Shown here piece by piece: positions 28,281 to 38,465 of a stretch of 57,168 nt of DNA. Positions within the stretch are counted from its first letter, which is position 1, and every line of letters begins with the position of its first letter. Origin of the DNA: Chlamydia sp. 17-3921 (GTDB lineage: Bacteria > Chlamydiota > Chlamydiia > Chlamydiales > Chlamydiaceae); contig NZ_CACSHH010000008.1 of NCBI RefSeq assembly GCF_902705545.1, positions 1-57,168 on the forward strand, in the 5' to 3' direction. Below the pieces are notes generated by a model, which did no database searches, had not been told where the DNA came from, and saw only the letters and a list, made by a program, of their open reading frames with translations. The translations under genes and the position numbers were made by a program.

Positions 28281-29104
28281 AAATTAGCAAAAGTTGTTGC
28301 TATGGTTTTTAAGTTAGAAATAACATTTTCTGCATAAGGGTCTAAAGAAACTATTTGCATATGAAAACGTTCTGCAAGCATAGCACTACTACGACGTCCT
28401 GCATGTTGAAGAAGAATCACAGAAGAAAGCTCATGTTTTCGAATATTTTGAAATAAATGAGAAATATCTCTAGGGGATAGATCTATGTGATTATCTTTTT
28501 CAATGGTGAGTTGAGAAAAACCATAATCTCGACAAAAGTAACCAAATGCAGAGTGAGATACTAATATATGACGTTGTTTGATTGACTCTGTAATAGAAAA
28601 GATTTCTTTGTCTAATGCGTCTAGAGTTGCTATTAATTCTTTTTTTCTAGCTTCATATTCTTTGGCATATTGAGGATATTTTTTTGCTAAAGTTTCGGTT
28701 ATTGTTTGAACTTGAAGTTTCAAATTTTTTGGACTTAACCATGTGTGGGTGTCGAAAGAAGTACTTTTATTACAGCATTTCGATAGTAAAGAAAGATTTT
28801 CTGTAAGGTCTATTTGTTCACAATTTAAACTTTTTCCACACATAGCTTCGAAAGCTTCTCCGATTCTAAACCATATTTGTCCTTGTTGTATTTCTTCCAC
28901 TTGTCGTGGAGATGGCTCGTATGTGTGTGGATCAAAATGATTTGTTACGATTGAATAAATTTGACAAGTATTTCCTGCGATTTGTTCAACAAGAAATTTA
29001 TAAGGAGCGATACTTACGATAATACGAGGTTTAGGAGAGGGCTCTTCTCCAAAAGTTGCTAGAGAATAAAAAAGAATATAAAAAAGGAATAGAATTGTGC
29101 GCAT
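28277..29104 (-). CDS. Periplasmic metal-binding protein of a Zn/Mn ABC transporter
   Basis: This 275-residue cluster A-I (TroA/ZnuA-type) binding protein captures a divalent metal in the periplasm. A signal peptide covers residues 1-19. Likely ligands are His60 ('[11 protein letters not shown]'), His120 ('[10 protein letters not shown]'), His184 ('[10 protein letters not shown]') and Asp255 ('SLDPYAENV'), the usual His3-Asp set. The long histidine-rich loop of many ZnuA proteins is missing; the corresponding region has cysteines instead ('KCCNKS'). Manganese or zinc cannot be decided. It is the first gene of the operon. Confidence 0.9.
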   Translation of the reverse strand: MRTILFLFYILFYSLATFGEEPSPKPRIIVSIAPYKFLVEQIAGNTCQIYSIVTNHFDPHTYEPSPRQVEEIQQGQIWFRIGEAFEAMCGKSLNCEQIDLTENLSLLSKCCNKSTSFDTHTWLSPKNLKLQVQTITETLAKKYPQYAKEYEARKKELIATLDALDKEIFSITESIKQRHILVSHSAFGYFCRDYGFSQLTIEKDNHIDLSPRDISHLFQNIRKHELSSVILLQHAGRRSSAMLAERFHMQIVSLDPYAENVISNLKTIATTFANL

Positions 29105-29269
29105 TGTGAAAATAAATTGATTTGAGAAATATTATTTATTGAGAAGCAATTTTAATAAAAGGCAAATTCTTTAAAAAGAAAGAAAAAACTTTATAAAGTT
29201 TTCTTCTAATTATGAGGATATTGCTAAAAATAGAGACATTAAGCTATCTTCTCAGAAAGTCATTTTATT

Positions 29270-29356
29270 GGAGAGATGTCCGAGTGGCTTAAGGAGCACG
29301 CTTGGAAAGCGTGTGTGCGTTAACGCGTACCGTGGGTTCGAATCCCACTCTCTCCG
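29270..29356 (+). tRNA. tRNA-Ser (anticodon GGA)
   Basis: An 87-base class II tRNA. Acceptor GGAGAGA pairs with TCTCTCC, the anticodon loop CTTGGAAAG gives GGA, and a long variable arm (GTGTGCGTTAACGCGTACC region) is typical of serine tRNAs. The discriminator is G and CCA is not encoded. Its end is 7 bases from the stop of the convergent pmpB. Confidence 0.96.
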
Positions 29357-29363
29357 TACTTTG

Positions 29364-32300
29364 TTAGAAAATAAATCTTAAGCCACCATTAGCTGTTTGA
29401 GTTAACATATCTTGAGATGCTGTAACAGTGTATGTGCCATATAATGTCCAGTAAGATCCCAGATAAATTTGTTGGCTGTATTCTGCATTAATGGCATGTC
29501 TTGTTGGTATAACTCCTCGAAGAACCCCTTTTTCTCCAGTTGAAAGAATTTCATAGCCAGATACAGGCTTATTTCTATAGAGAACAGGAAGGAATGCCGC
29601 AGAGAGTTTGTTGTAAATAATAATTTTATATGTGGAAACAGCCCCCTCAACAGATACTCCTAAAGGAATGGTAAGATTCCTATAAGCACAAGAATCAAAA
29701 CATCTAGGATCGTAGTCAAGTTCTGTAAATTTATCTTGTCGCACTTCTGAATACTCTGCTTCTCCATAGATTGAAAATCTTGATGTAGAACTTTGAGAAG
29801 GTTCTTTCAAATCTAGAGATAGACGCATGTTGTATAGCCATGCACGATTCTCCCAATTTGCAATATTTTTTTCATCGATAGAAGGATAGAAGGTTGTTGT
29901 ATCGTGATGCATATAACCATAAGTTGCCACACCTTGGAATAGTAGAGGACGTTTAAAGCTATTGCGAAAAGGAATATAGAAAGCTTGTCCTGTGTATAAA
30001 GATGCTTGTAAGGAGTGACCGGAACCTTTATGCCTATAGTTTTGAAGATTATTTTCAGATTGAGAATGTCCAAAAACTTGGCTGAAAGATGCTCCTAAAA
30101 TACAATCCGGGCGAGGTTTCGCATCAATAGCTACAGTATACCCTCGGCCATGATATGCAAAGGCGGGAGTGTCACCTTGCTTTTTGTTTAAGAAGGTGCC
30201 GATTCCCGAAACCCATATGTTATTAAATGCTGTGTCATCAAATCTAGCATTACTCATCATGTTATTGATGAGACCTTGCTTTACTGCTATCAAGGATTGT
30301 TGTGCTCCCCAGATAGAGTTTGTATAAAAGTGTTGCTCTCTAGCAATGTATTCCCAGCGAAGATATTTATCAAAGGTCCATTTCAGAGCAAGTTTTGTTG
30401 ATGTTGTTGCCGATGTAGGCAGAAGAGACCATGTCCCCATGTAGCCTTTTTTAGCCCCCATGTGCCCATCTATTTCTAATTTTTGTATAGAGACAGAACT
30501 TCCTGAGACTAGAGATAAGTTAAAAAGGGTAATTTCTCGATCTTCACTAAGATAAGGGTTGTTGTATATATTATTATTGGGATCTTCAAGATATAAATTT
30601 CCTGTTAGCGTAATTTTATCTCTAGGATCTGCAGAGCGTGAAACAACCTTTAAGGTAGGTGGAGAAGCAGGATTATCTGCAGTAGGAATAACCTTACTAA
30701 AATCTATGATAATATTATTTAAGGAGATACTTCCAGACTCTTTTGCATGGGTAGCAAGTACAGAACCTGGTCCAAGCACTACAGTAGTCCCTTCCTGTTG
30801 AGTAAACGATACGGCACTTAGTTCTGCGTTTTTTCCAAGAACAAGAGTTCCGTTATGAAGAGTGATTTTTTGTGGTATAAAAGATTTATGTTCATGATGT
30901 TCTCCGGAAAAAAGAATTGTTCCTCCGTAGGTTTTATCTCCGTCAGCTTTATTTATATCTAAAGTTTTTGCTGAACCATTTTTAGTGGTAATGTTTACCG
31001 CATCATAAAATGAAATATAATTGTCTTTCGCAGCTTTAAGATCTAATTCAACATTTCCTGCTATACTGCAATATTTTGTTTTTCCATTGGCTATACACTG
31101 GTTGTCTTTAAACAAAATATTTCCACTTTGAGCTATCAGAGAAATCTTTACATCTTCTGTAGAGTTGTCTCCATAAATTGCCGCTCCAAGATTGTCTACA
31201 GCTGTTGCTCCATTTGTAGCAGTTGTCGCTGCTGTTGTTACTTTATTATTTAGAAAAAGGATGGTAGAGCCTGCCGTAATCGTGGCGGATTTCGTGCAGC
31301 AAATCGCACTACCATCATATTTTGAAGAGTTATTTTGAAATGTCACATTTCCATTAGGAATGTTTAACGTTCTTGCGTAAATCGCTCCCCCACGTTTTAA
31401 GGCATTATTGCTATTAAAGAAAACAAGGCCGTTATTTTGAAGTGTTACAGTGCCATTTCCGTTAGCGTCTGTTGTATTATAGCATCCAATGGCTCCACCC
31501 ATTTCTGCATAGTTATCAAAGAAAGTTACCAAAGGGTTTTTAGATATAGTTACTGACGTTATAGCTCCAATAGCTCCGCCAAAACTATCTTTAGATCCAT
31601 TTGGGGTTGTTTTGTGACTAGTAGCAGAATTCGATAAGAAGTTAAGAGGTTGCTCACAGCCTGTTATGGAAACTGTTGGTGAATAAATCGCTCCACCAGC
31701 AATTTGTTTTGTATTACTTGTTTTCATTGCTTTGACGGAATTTCCACTGAAAAGGATCTCTCCACTACAATTTTCTAGAGTAAATGTAGTTTTTGCATAT
31801 ATCCCACCACCTTGTAAGTCTGCTTCTTTATCTGTTGTATCAGTATCTGCAGATGTATTCTTAACTTGGTTATTGGTACAAAAGAATTTTCCTGAGATAT
31901 TGCTCAGTTTGCATGTTTCGGAATATATCCCCCCTCCCAACATTTCCGTAATACTTGTAGTAGAAGAGATCTTTCCTTCTATCTTATTCTCTGTAAAGAG
32001 AAGTTCTCCAGGGAGATCTTTAAGTTCTACATCTTTTGCATAAACGGCTCCGCCTTTTTCTTTGGCAGTGTTTCCTGAGAAAGTTCCGCTAACGATTTTA
32101 GTCATGGTGAGTTTGTTCGCAAGATAGAGGGCTCCACCACTTTTACTTGCAGTATTATTTTGAACTACAAGTTGGTCGAGACGTTCAAATGACGATTTTT
32201 GTCCGTAAATTCCTCCGCCATCTTCTCCGGCAGAGTTATTTGTGATAGAAATATTTGTAATATAATTAAAGCTACTATCTGTTTTATCCGTCACTTCTTG

Positions 32301-34406
32301 AGTATAAAGGCCACCACCTTTTTTTGTTGCGTTGTTAGAGTTAATGGTTACAGTAGCTAAGTTAGAGAAAGCAACTAATTTTGAGTAAATTCCTCCGCCA
32401 TCTTCTTTAGCAGAGTTTTGTGCAATTGTTACTGTTCCATATACTGGCTGGAGTTTTGCTTTTGGATCTGGGGAGGTGAATGTTAGAGTACATTCATTAG
32501 GAACATAGGCTCCACCACCACTTTTTTCCGCCACATTGGATTCTAAAGAAAAATTTTCTAGAGTATCCATAATTAGCGATTTGCTATCAGCCAAACATAA
32601 GCCGCCACCCTTTTCTTTGGATGTGTTTTCTTGAAACAAGGTTTTTCCTGTAAGATTTTTAAGTGTAACAGTATCTTTACAATACAAACCTCCACCGTCT
32701 TTCCCGGCAGAGTTTTTGATGAACTGTAATCTATGAGAATCCGTACAAGTTAAAGTTCCTTGTGTGTAAAGACCTCCACCACAATCCGTAGAGGTATTTT
32801 CTGCTAATTCAAATATCGAGGTTACTCCACTAATAGAGACATTTTTCTCAGCATAGATAGCTCCTCCTTTTGCTGTAGGAGGGGATGTTGTTGTTTCTGC
32901 ATTATTGTTTTCACTATTATTGTTGTTTTCGCTAGGTGTTTTTGTGACAGGCTCCGTGTAATCTCCAGCTTTGTTTTTTGTAAAGCGCGCTTCGACAAGA
33001 TTCGTAAAAGTTACAGAGTCTTTAGCATAGATAGCTCCACCATCTTTTGTTGCAGTATTTGCCGCAAACGAAGTAAGAAGGGTATTGTTACTAATACTTA
33101 ATGCCTCTGTTGCATAAATAGCTCCGCCTTCTTTCTTAGCTTTATTAGATTGAAATTTTAAGCTATAGAGATTGTCGAGGTTTACAGTTTTGAGCGCATA
33201 AATAGCTCCACCCGCATCGTGAGCAGAATTTAGATGGAAAAAAGTTTCTCCAGAGCCTTCTGTGATTGACAAAGCTTCTCCAGAAAAAATAGCTCCACCA
33301 GATCCTCCGATTACTCCTGTATCGATAGTTGCTTTTTCAGAGATGGCTGTAGTATTTTTTTTGAACAATAGATCTTTATATTTGGAGAAATTTATAGTTC
33401 CTGATGAATATATGGCTCCGCCATTTCCTGCTGTATCTTGTGTATAAGAGCTTGGGATTTTTGTTGTTGTTTCTGTTGCCGGTGTCTCTGGACTTGTACT
33501 TGGACTTGTAGATGCTGATGCTACTATCCTTGCTGAAGCTGTAGCCTCTCCTGATGAAGCTGATGTTGTTGTTGTATCTCCACTTGGAGTTGTAATTATA
33601 ATGGGAGCGGGGATTGAAGCACTATTCGATGTGAAATTTATAGATTCAATAATGTTAGATATGGTTAAAGAGGTCGTTGAAATCGCCCCTCCAGATTGTT
33701 GTGAAAGATTATTTGTAAAGGCAATAGATTTAAGACCATCTATAGTGATAGGACTTTTAGAGTAAATTACCGCTCCTTGTCCAGTCATTTTTATAGAGTC
33801 AAAAGTTAGAGATCCAGGATTACCGACATTAGTAATAAAGGTTAGAGGAGCGTTTTCTTGTTCATTAGAAAAAGCTCCACCACCTTTAGGTTCAGGTGGA
33901 GTCTTTTTTTCAGTGGGCGTTGTGGTAGATGTTGTTGTTGGAGTAGCTGTTTCTGTTGTCGTTGTTGGAGTAGTTGTTACTGTTGTTGTGTTGCTCGAAA
34001 TAAGAGGTTGATAAAGAAAGTTCGAAGAACAAAGTGGTAAAGCGAAATGAGTTGAAGAGTTTGTTTGGGAAGTCTGAATCATAGAACTAGCAACAGTTTC
34101 TGAGGCTGACACTGGTGCTGTTTCTGTCTTTGTTGTTTCTACTGCAGAATCTGTAGAAATATCTTCTGTATCTGATGTAGGTTCTGGAATGTTTGTAAAT
34201 GTAGAGAAAATAACATCCCCTTGGACAGTATAAATAATCTCCTTTTCAGAGGTTTTTTTTTGAGTAAAATCAGTGTTTGTTGAATCGGTGGTGCTGACCC
34301 CCGTTCCTTTATAGTTTTTATTTAGATCGACCGTTTCAGGTTCTCCAAATGCTGTTAATGGAGGGAGAGCAACAGCAAAAATGGCAGTAGCTGATAACCA
34401 CTTCAT
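29364..34406 (-). CDS. pmpB: Polymorphic membrane protein, PmpB/C type autotransporter
   Basis: This 1680-residue surface autotransporter has a signal peptide at residues 1-21 ('LSATAIFAVALPPLTAFG'). The passenger holds more than twenty GGA(I/L/V)Y- or GGG(I/L)Y-type repeats with many F-x-x-N motifs ('GGAIYAKDSVTFTN', 'GGGIYGQKSSF'), expected to form a beta-helix. Two Thr/Ser/Pro-rich low-complexity tracts lie near residues 139-172 and 270-315. The C-terminal beta-barrel starts near residue 1390 ('NNIWVSGIGTFLNK') and ends in aromatic 'RFIF'. Its position between the metal-transporter operon and pmpA matches the pmpB/pmpC locus, and only one such gene is present. Pmps act as adhesins and antigens. 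B versus C subtype is not certain. Confidence 0.9.
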   Translation of the reverse strand: MKWLSATAIFAVALPPLTAFGEPETVDLNKNYKGTGVSTTDSTNTDFTQKKTSEKEIIYTVQGDVIFSTFTNIPEPTSDTEDISTDSAVETTKTETAPVSASETVASSMIQTSQTNSSTHFALPLCSSNFLYQPLISSNTTTVTTTPTTTTETATPTTTSTTTPTEKKTPPEPKGGGAFSNEQENAPLTFITNVGNPGSLTFDSIKMTGQGAVIYSKSPITIDGLKSIAFTNNLSQQSGGAISTTSLTISNIIESINFTSNSASIPAPIIITTPSGDTTTTSASSGEATASARIVASASTSPSTSPETPATETTTKIPSSYTQDTAGNGGAIYSSGTINFSKYKDLLFKKNTTAISEKATIDTGVIGGSGGAIFSGEALSITEGSGETFFHLNSAHDAGGAIYALKTVNLDNLYSLKFQSNKAKKEGGAIYATEALSISNNTLLTSFAANTATKDGGAIYAKDSVTFTNLVEARFTKNKAGDYTEPVTKTPSENNNNSENNNAETTTSPPTAKGGAIYAEKNVSISGVTSIFELAENTSTDCGGGLYTQGTLTCTDSHRLQFIKNSAGKDGGGLYCKDTVTLKNLTGKTLFQENTSKEKGGGLCLADSKSLIMDTLENFSLESNVAEKSGGGAYVPNECTLTFTSPDPKAKLQPVYGTVTIAQNSAKEDGGGIYSKLVAFSNLATVTINSNNATKKGGGLYTQEVTDKTDSSFNYITNISITNNSAGEDGGGIYGQKSSFERLDQLVVQNNTASKSGGALYLANKLTMTKIVSGTFSGNTAKEKGGAVYAKDVELKDLPGELLFTENKIEGKISSTTSITEMLGGGIYSETCKLSNISGKFFCTNNQVKNTSADTDTTDKEADLQGGGIYAKTTFTLENCSGEILFSGNSVKAMKTSNTKQIAGGAIYSPTVSITGCEQPLNFLSNSATSHKTTPNGSKDSFGGAIGAITSVTISKNPLVTFFDNYAEMGGAIGCYNTTDANGNGTVTLQNNGLVFFNSNNALKRGGAIYARTLNIPNGNVTFQNNSSKYDGSAICCTKSATITAGSTILFLNNKVTTAATTATNGATAVDNLGAAIYGDNSTEDVKISLIAQSGNILFKDNQCIANGKTKYCSIAGNVELDLKAAKDNYISFYDAVNITTKNGSAKTLDINKADGDKTYGGTILFSGEHHEHKSFIPQKITLHNGTLVLGKNAELSAVSFTQQEGTTVVLGPGSVLATHAKESGSISLNNIIIDFSKVIPTADNPASPPTLKVVSRSADPRDKITLTGNLYLEDPNNNIYNNPYLSEDREITLFNLSLVSGSSVSIQKLEIDGHMGAKKGYMGTWSLLPTSATTSTKLALKWTFDKYLRWEYIAREQHFYTNSIWGAQQSLIAVKQGLINNMMSNARFDDTAFNNIWVSGIGTFLNKKQGDTPAFAYHGRGYTVAIDAKPRPDCILGASFSQVFGHSQSENNLQNYRHKGSGHSLQASLYTGQAFYIPFRNSFKRPLLFQGVATYGYMHHDTTTFYPSIDEKNIANWENRAWLYNMRLSLDLKEPSQSSTSRFSIYGEAEYSEVRQDKFTELDYDPRCFDSCAYRNLTIPLGVSVEGAVSTYKIIIYNKLSAAFLPVLYRNKPVSGYEILSTGEKGVLRGVIPTRHAINAEYSQQIYLGSYWTLYGTYTVTASQDMLTQTANGGLRFIF

Positions 34407-34572
34407 AGAAACCTTAGAATGTATTCACAGACTTGATATGCCTTAGATAAATCAGATAGGCAAATTAGGCAAGGGATAAAAGATAGGAGAGAAGAGGACT
34501 ACATAGAAGCTCTACTACAACTTTGTAAAACTTCTATGTTTGGATTGTATTTCTGTTTTTATGATCAATTTT

Positions 34573-37428
34573 TTAGAAGCTTAATGCTATACCTGCATGA
34601 GCATCTCCAGAAACGCTTCCTTCTTGTTGTGAGCTTGAAACCCCTAAATAGGTTGTTATGGCCTTATATCTTACTGTTGCATGAAGTTTCACACGAATAG
34701 CCTCTTTTCCTATAGCAATTTCTGGAATTTCCCACATATATTGATTTAGGATTAAAGAGGCTGTAGTACTAGGATTCTTGCGATATAAATCTTTGATATA
34801 GGTCATGCTGGCTTGAAGCAAGGTAGAGATTTTTGCTCCGAAAAAGCGAAGTTCTAAGGCTATTCCCGTTGGTAATGATAGATTATGTAGTTCTGAAGAG
34901 GCAAAATACCTCGGATCATAGCCTGTTTCTATGAAAGGATTTTGTGAAATAAAGGTATATTCGAGATCCGTAAAAGGAGTGATTTTTATATAATGGAAAC
35001 CTTTAGGATAAGCATAAGACATTCCCAAGGATCCTGCCCAACCATGGTTCCTCCAAGAACCTTGGGAAATCCTTTGATGTGTTAGAGAATGATTCATAAC
35101 TTGAGAATCTTCAACATAGCTAATGGAAGATCTTAGTGACAACGCTTCCCAGTTTTTTGATATAGCAAGTGTTCCTAATGATATTCGAGAAAAGCTTTTT
35201 TGTTTGGACTCTTTTTCCTGAGAAATAGTTCCTTGGAGTTGAGTAAACTCTGCACAAAGGACTGAGTTTGATGAACAAGGAAGTCTAAAACCAACGTTAT
35301 GGCCACCATGTTTTATCGAAAATCCTTTTGAAGACTTAAATGTTTTTTGTTCCATAAGACTAGATATAGAACCTCCAAAAAACGATAAATGTTTGATGGG
35401 AATGACGGTGCTGTTATTGAGGCAGTTATCTATAAGAGCATTTCGTGTAGCATGTAATCCAGAGAAAGTCCCCCAGAGAGTTATAGATACGAGGTCTCCC
35501 TTTCTTTGAGGATTGAGAACAAAATTCCCTGAAGGAATCCATGAAGCTTTTAAAGTCTTATGTTTTTTTGTGTCATTTGTAGACCAATTGAAACTCCAAG
35601 AACCTTGATAACCGTGACCTGAGTAAATAAAATTTGGAAACGAACCTTGTTCTGGTAGAATTGTAAGATTTTTTGATGGGGGATTTGTAGTTACAACTTC
35701 TTTTTCAGAACTTAGTATTACAGTCATTTCGTATGGAGAAGAAGCGATTTCATGGTTTTCATAAAAAAGTCCACAGGGATCATAGATTTCAGGAGTTCCC
35801 GAGAGAGTAATAACAGAACTTCCCGTGGCATGAATTTTTGCAGGTAATGTAGAGCTTAGATTCTCTAAGTTCAAGCCTAAACGAGAAATTTGAATATTTA
35901 TTGGAGAAATATTTTCCGTGTTATGAGTCTTAAGCATGGAGCCTGGCCCTAGGGCGAGCAAGCCTCCATATTGTGTAAAACTGTGAACAGCGAGAATAGC
36001 TTCTCCTTCTAGAGAAAGCGTACCATCATAAAGTACTACAGGCTGGTTAAAAATAGAGATTCTATTCGTATTATTTTTCTTTTCTTCAAGAGAAAGGCGA
36101 TTCCCAGAAAAAACTACGCTACCTTTGTGGAAATAAGTTCCTGTTGGGCTGTTAATATTCACAGGGCGAGAACTGTATGTCGTTGCTAGCACAGGATCAT
36201 AGAAGAGAATACGCTGGTCTTTATCTGCTAATAAAGTTATTGAAAGAGGAGATCCCTTAACAAAAACAGCATTACGTTTTTTTGTTTCCGAATGTTTGGT
36301 TGTTACAACCATAGTATTATTGGAAAATTCAATATTTCCTTCTCGAGCAAGTAGATAAAGAGTAGAGCCAGGTTCGTTTAAGTAGATGGCCCCTCCTCCA
36401 AGATTTTTACTTGAATTGTTTAAGAACATAATGTCTTTTTTCGCAAAAAAGGAACAAGCGCTTGTAGAGATGGCTCCTCCTCCCCCTTGAGTAGAATTGT
36501 TTTGAAACAAAATAGGTCCGCAGTTATCTTGCAAAGTGATTTTTTTGGAACAAATAGCTCCTCCAAGTTTTTCTGCTTGATTATTTATGAAAGATAGAGA
36601 GGATTGCTGTTCTATAAATGAGCATGAATCTGAATGAATAGCACCTCCAGACTCTGCCTTATTTCCTAGGAAGCTTACAGGGAGAGCGTTATTAGTAAAA
36701 TGAACTGTACCTAAGCCGGAGTTGATAGCACCACCAAGTTTTCCAGAATTTTCTTGAAAGAGAATTCCTTGGTTGTTTTCAAAGATTATGTAGGAATTTG
36801 GATGAGAGAGGCTAATAGCTCCTCCGTTTCCTGAATCAGGAATCCCTTGTATAGCATTGGCTCGGTTATTGGCGAAGACAATCTCTCCTCGTTGATTCGC
36901 AAATGTGATGGCATGAGCTTGGGATTTAGATAAAAAAATCGCTCCTCCTTGGCCAGAACTACTGTTATTTAGAAATTTTATAGTATGATTTTTTGAAAAG
37001 TTAATAGAGCTTTCTGCAGAAATGACTCCACCATAACTTGTATTGTTTTCAAAAATTAGGGTGCGCAAGTTTTTAAAAGTAATAGAAGATTGAGAAAAAA
37101 CTCCCGCTCCTTCAGCTCCAAGATGAAGATTTTTGAAAATTAAAGAAGAAAAAGGGGTTGCTCCAGAGAAAAAGAGATTCCCTTGTAGATTACGGAATGC
37201 CCCTCCTGGAGTTTTAAGATTTTTTCCTAAAAAATCACTCAAAGTGAAGTTCTTCCCTATAGAGTAGGTCGTTTGACTTGAAGAGGTGCTAAGTAAAGTA
37301 AATAGTTGAAGATCTTCTCCAGAATGTGTTCCTGCTAGGGGAAGAAGGACATCACTTGCTGAAATGTAGGGAGTTCCAAAAATGGGAGAGAGGAGGAGAA
37401 GTCTCCAAAAAAAAAGAGGCTGCTTCAT
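34573..37428 (-). CDS. pmpA: Polymorphic membrane protein A, autotransporter
   Basis: This 951-residue Pmp is close to the length I recall for PmpA/Pmp19. A signal peptide covers residues 1-24 from ATG at 37428 ('MKQPLFFWRLLLLSPIFG'); an upstream in-frame start at 37461 would add eleven residues and spoil the signal. The passenger carries about nine GGA(I/V)-type repeats ('GGAIFLSKS', 'GGAINSGLG', 'GGAICSKKI') with FxxN motifs, fewer than its neighbour. The autotransporter barrel begins near residue 640 and ends 'HAGIALSF'. PmpA is usually among the most conserved Pmps. It lies 166 bases upstream of pmpB on the same strand. Confidence 0.92.
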   Translation of the reverse strand: MKQPLFFWRLLLLSPIFGTPYISASDVLLPLAGTHSGEDLQLFTLLSTSSSQTTYSIGKNFTLSDFLGKNLKTPGGAFRNLQGNLFFSGATPFSSLIFKNLHLGAEGAGVFSQSSITFKNLRTLIFENNTSYGGVISAESSINFSKNHTIKFLNNSSSGQGGAIFLSKSQAHAITFANQRGEIVFANNRANAIQGIPDSGNGGAISLSHPNSYIIFENNQGILFQENSGKLGGAINSGLGTVHFTNNALPVSFLGNKAESGGAIHSDSCSFIEQQSSLSFINNQAEKLGGAICSKKITLQDNCGPILFQNNSTQGGGGAISTSACSFFAKKDIMFLNNSSKNLGGGAIYLNEPGSTLYLLAREGNIEFSNNTMVVTTKHSETKKRNAVFVKGSPLSITLLADKDQRILFYDPVLATTYSSRPVNINSPTGTYFHKGSVVFSGNRLSLEEKKNNTNRISIFNQPVVLYDGTLSLEGEAILAVHSFTQYGGLLALGPGSMLKTHNTENISPINIQISRLGLNLENLSSTLPAKIHATGSSVITLSGTPEIYDPCGLFYENHEIASSPYEMTVILSSEKEVVTTNPPSKNLTILPEQGSFPNFIYSGHGYQGSWSFNWSTNDTKKHKTLKASWIPSGNFVLNPQRKGDLVSITLWGTFSGLHATRNALIDNCLNNSTVIPIKHLSFFGGSISSLMEQKTFKSSKGFSIKHGGHNVGFRLPCSSNSVLCAEFTQLQGTISQEKESKQKSFSRISLGTLAISKNWEALSLRSSISYVEDSQVMNHSLTHQRISQGSWRNHGWAGSLGMSYAYPKGFHYIKITPFTDLEYTFISQNPFIETGYDPRYFASSELHNLSLPTGIALELRFFGAKISTLLQASMTYIKDLYRKNPSTTASLILNQYMWEIPEIAIGKEAIRVKLHATVRYKAITTYLGVSSSQQEGSVSGDAHAGIALSF

Positions 37429-37588
37429 GTTTTTTGCTAGAATCCATGTATACGAAGTCATAGTTGGGATCTAAACTTACATAGAAGAGAAAAATAAATA
37501 TACGGAAATAAAAACTTGATCCCAGAGAGAAATATCTGGGATTGTTTGAGAAAGCCTTCTAAGAAGGAAATGCCTTATTGAAAAAGTT

Positions 37589-37607
37589 TTGTGCTTATAA
37601 AGCACAA
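37589..37607 (-). terminator. Terminator behind the YtxH-like gene
   Basis: An 8-bp perfect stem (TTGTGCTT with AAGCACAA, 3-base loop) lies 2 bases beyond the stop codon. Read on the minus strand it is followed by AACTTTTTC. A second 8-bp hairpin with a T-rich flank lies at 37519-37542. Confidence 0.6.
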
Positions 37608-37609
37608 CC

Positions 37610-37918
37610 TTAATCTCTACTTTCGTCTTTTACAATTTTAGCAAATTCTTTGATCTCTTTAGAGATACTTTTAGCAAGAAGCTTTGTTTGCTTAGCAAAA
37701 GTTTTCGCATGTTGCTTAGTATTTTTAAGTAAAACCTTACCTTTTTTAGTCCCAGAATATCTGACTCTAGAAAGTTTTTTTCTAAGTTGTAATCCACTTC
37801 TAGGAGTGAATAGGCTTGTCAAGAGTGTAGCTAAGATTCCTCCGAAAACGACTCCTCTTAACCAGCGAAAACGTTTGTGCTTAGATTTTTTTGGTTTTCG
37901 ATAGTTATTCCCAAACAT
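37610..37918 (-). CDS. YtxH-like small basic membrane protein
   Basis: This 102-residue protein has one membrane segment near residues 22-40 ('GVVFGGILATLLTSLFTPRSG'). That stretch matches the YtxH pattern of a glycine-rich helix ending in a 'P(K/R)SG...R..L' box. A strongly basic helical tail follows (many Lys, heptad-like), which could form a coiled coil or bind acidic partners. It follows the DUF948/YtxG-like gene by 22 bases on the same strand, the same pairing seen for ytxG-ytxH in Bacillus. Function is unknown in both groups; stress-related in Bacillus. Confidence 0.72.
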   Translation of the reverse strand: MFGNNYRKPKKSKHKRFRWLRGVVFGGILATLLTSLFTPRSGLQLRKKLSRVRYSGTKKGKVLLKNTKQHAKTFAKQTKLLAKSISKEIKEFAKIVKDESRD

Positions 37919-37940
37919 AATTTCTTCCCCCTTATATTGC

Positions 37941-38300
37941 CTAATCTTTGTTGCGGAATGCTGACCATATTAACAGCACTGCTGCTGTCCACTTAACCCC
38001 TTGAAATAGAGAATGTGTCCAACTATGAGTTTCATCATCATCAAAGAGATCATCCATCTTTTGCATGAAATGGGTGTGTTTGTGTTTTTTTCTTAACCAT
38101 TTAAGCAGGAGTCTTTTCGCAAACATTAGAGGTGCAAGAAACTTCGTTTCAAAATTTAGTAGAGTTGTGACGCGATTCACTTTTTTCAAAACCTTGTTTA
38201 CTCTATATAGAAAGCAAATCGTCATACTGAAAATAACGACCATGCCTATAGAGAGAAGAACACAGCAAGATACTAGAGCCCCCGTTAGGTAATTATTCAT
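37941..38300 (-). CDS. DUF948/YtxG-like membrane protein
   Basis: This 119-residue protein has an N-terminal membrane helix (residues 8-34), an amphipathic segment 'VNKVLKKVNRVTTLL' typical of DUF948, a basic stretch ('LLKWLRKKHKHTH'), an acidic stretch ('MDDLFDDDETH'), and a second hydrophobic stretch near residues 100-113. It precedes the YtxH-like gene, and the pair probably forms an operon. I place it in DUF948 by layout and the helix pattern; motif support is modest. Confidence 0.65.
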   Translation of the reverse strand: MNNYLTGALVSCCVLLSIGMVVIFSMTICFLYRVNKVLKKVNRVTTLLNFETKFLAPLMFAKRLLLKWLRKKHKHTHFMQKMDDLFDDDETHSWTHSLFQGVKWTAAVLLIWSAFRNKD

Positions 38301-38403
38301 AAAATAAAGAATTTATTTTTCCTTTTTTCTTTATTTTACTTTTTATTACCTGTTTATTCCTAAATCTAATATGTAAATTAAAAAGAATTTTTATTAAGAA
38401 TAA

Positions 38404-38431
38404 AACAACTCTCCTGAATAGGAGAGTTGTT
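38404..38431 (-). terminator. Terminator of the nrdR-dksA-lspA-symporter operon
   Basis: A perfect 12-bp stem (AACAACTCTCCT with AGGAGAGTTGTT) with a 4-base loop. Read on the minus strand it leads into TTATTC, with extra T just inside the stem. It sits 35 bases after the symporter stop codon. Confidence 0.85.
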
Positions 38432-38465
38432 AAGATTATGTAAGGATTATTAAAAAGTTCTTACT

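Noticed and set aside
29364-34406. Regularly recurring GCTCCACC-like words across 5 kb, considered as a repeat or CRISPR-type array
   Set aside because: They are codons for the GGA(I/L) repeats of the Pmp passenger, vary in spacing and stay in frame.
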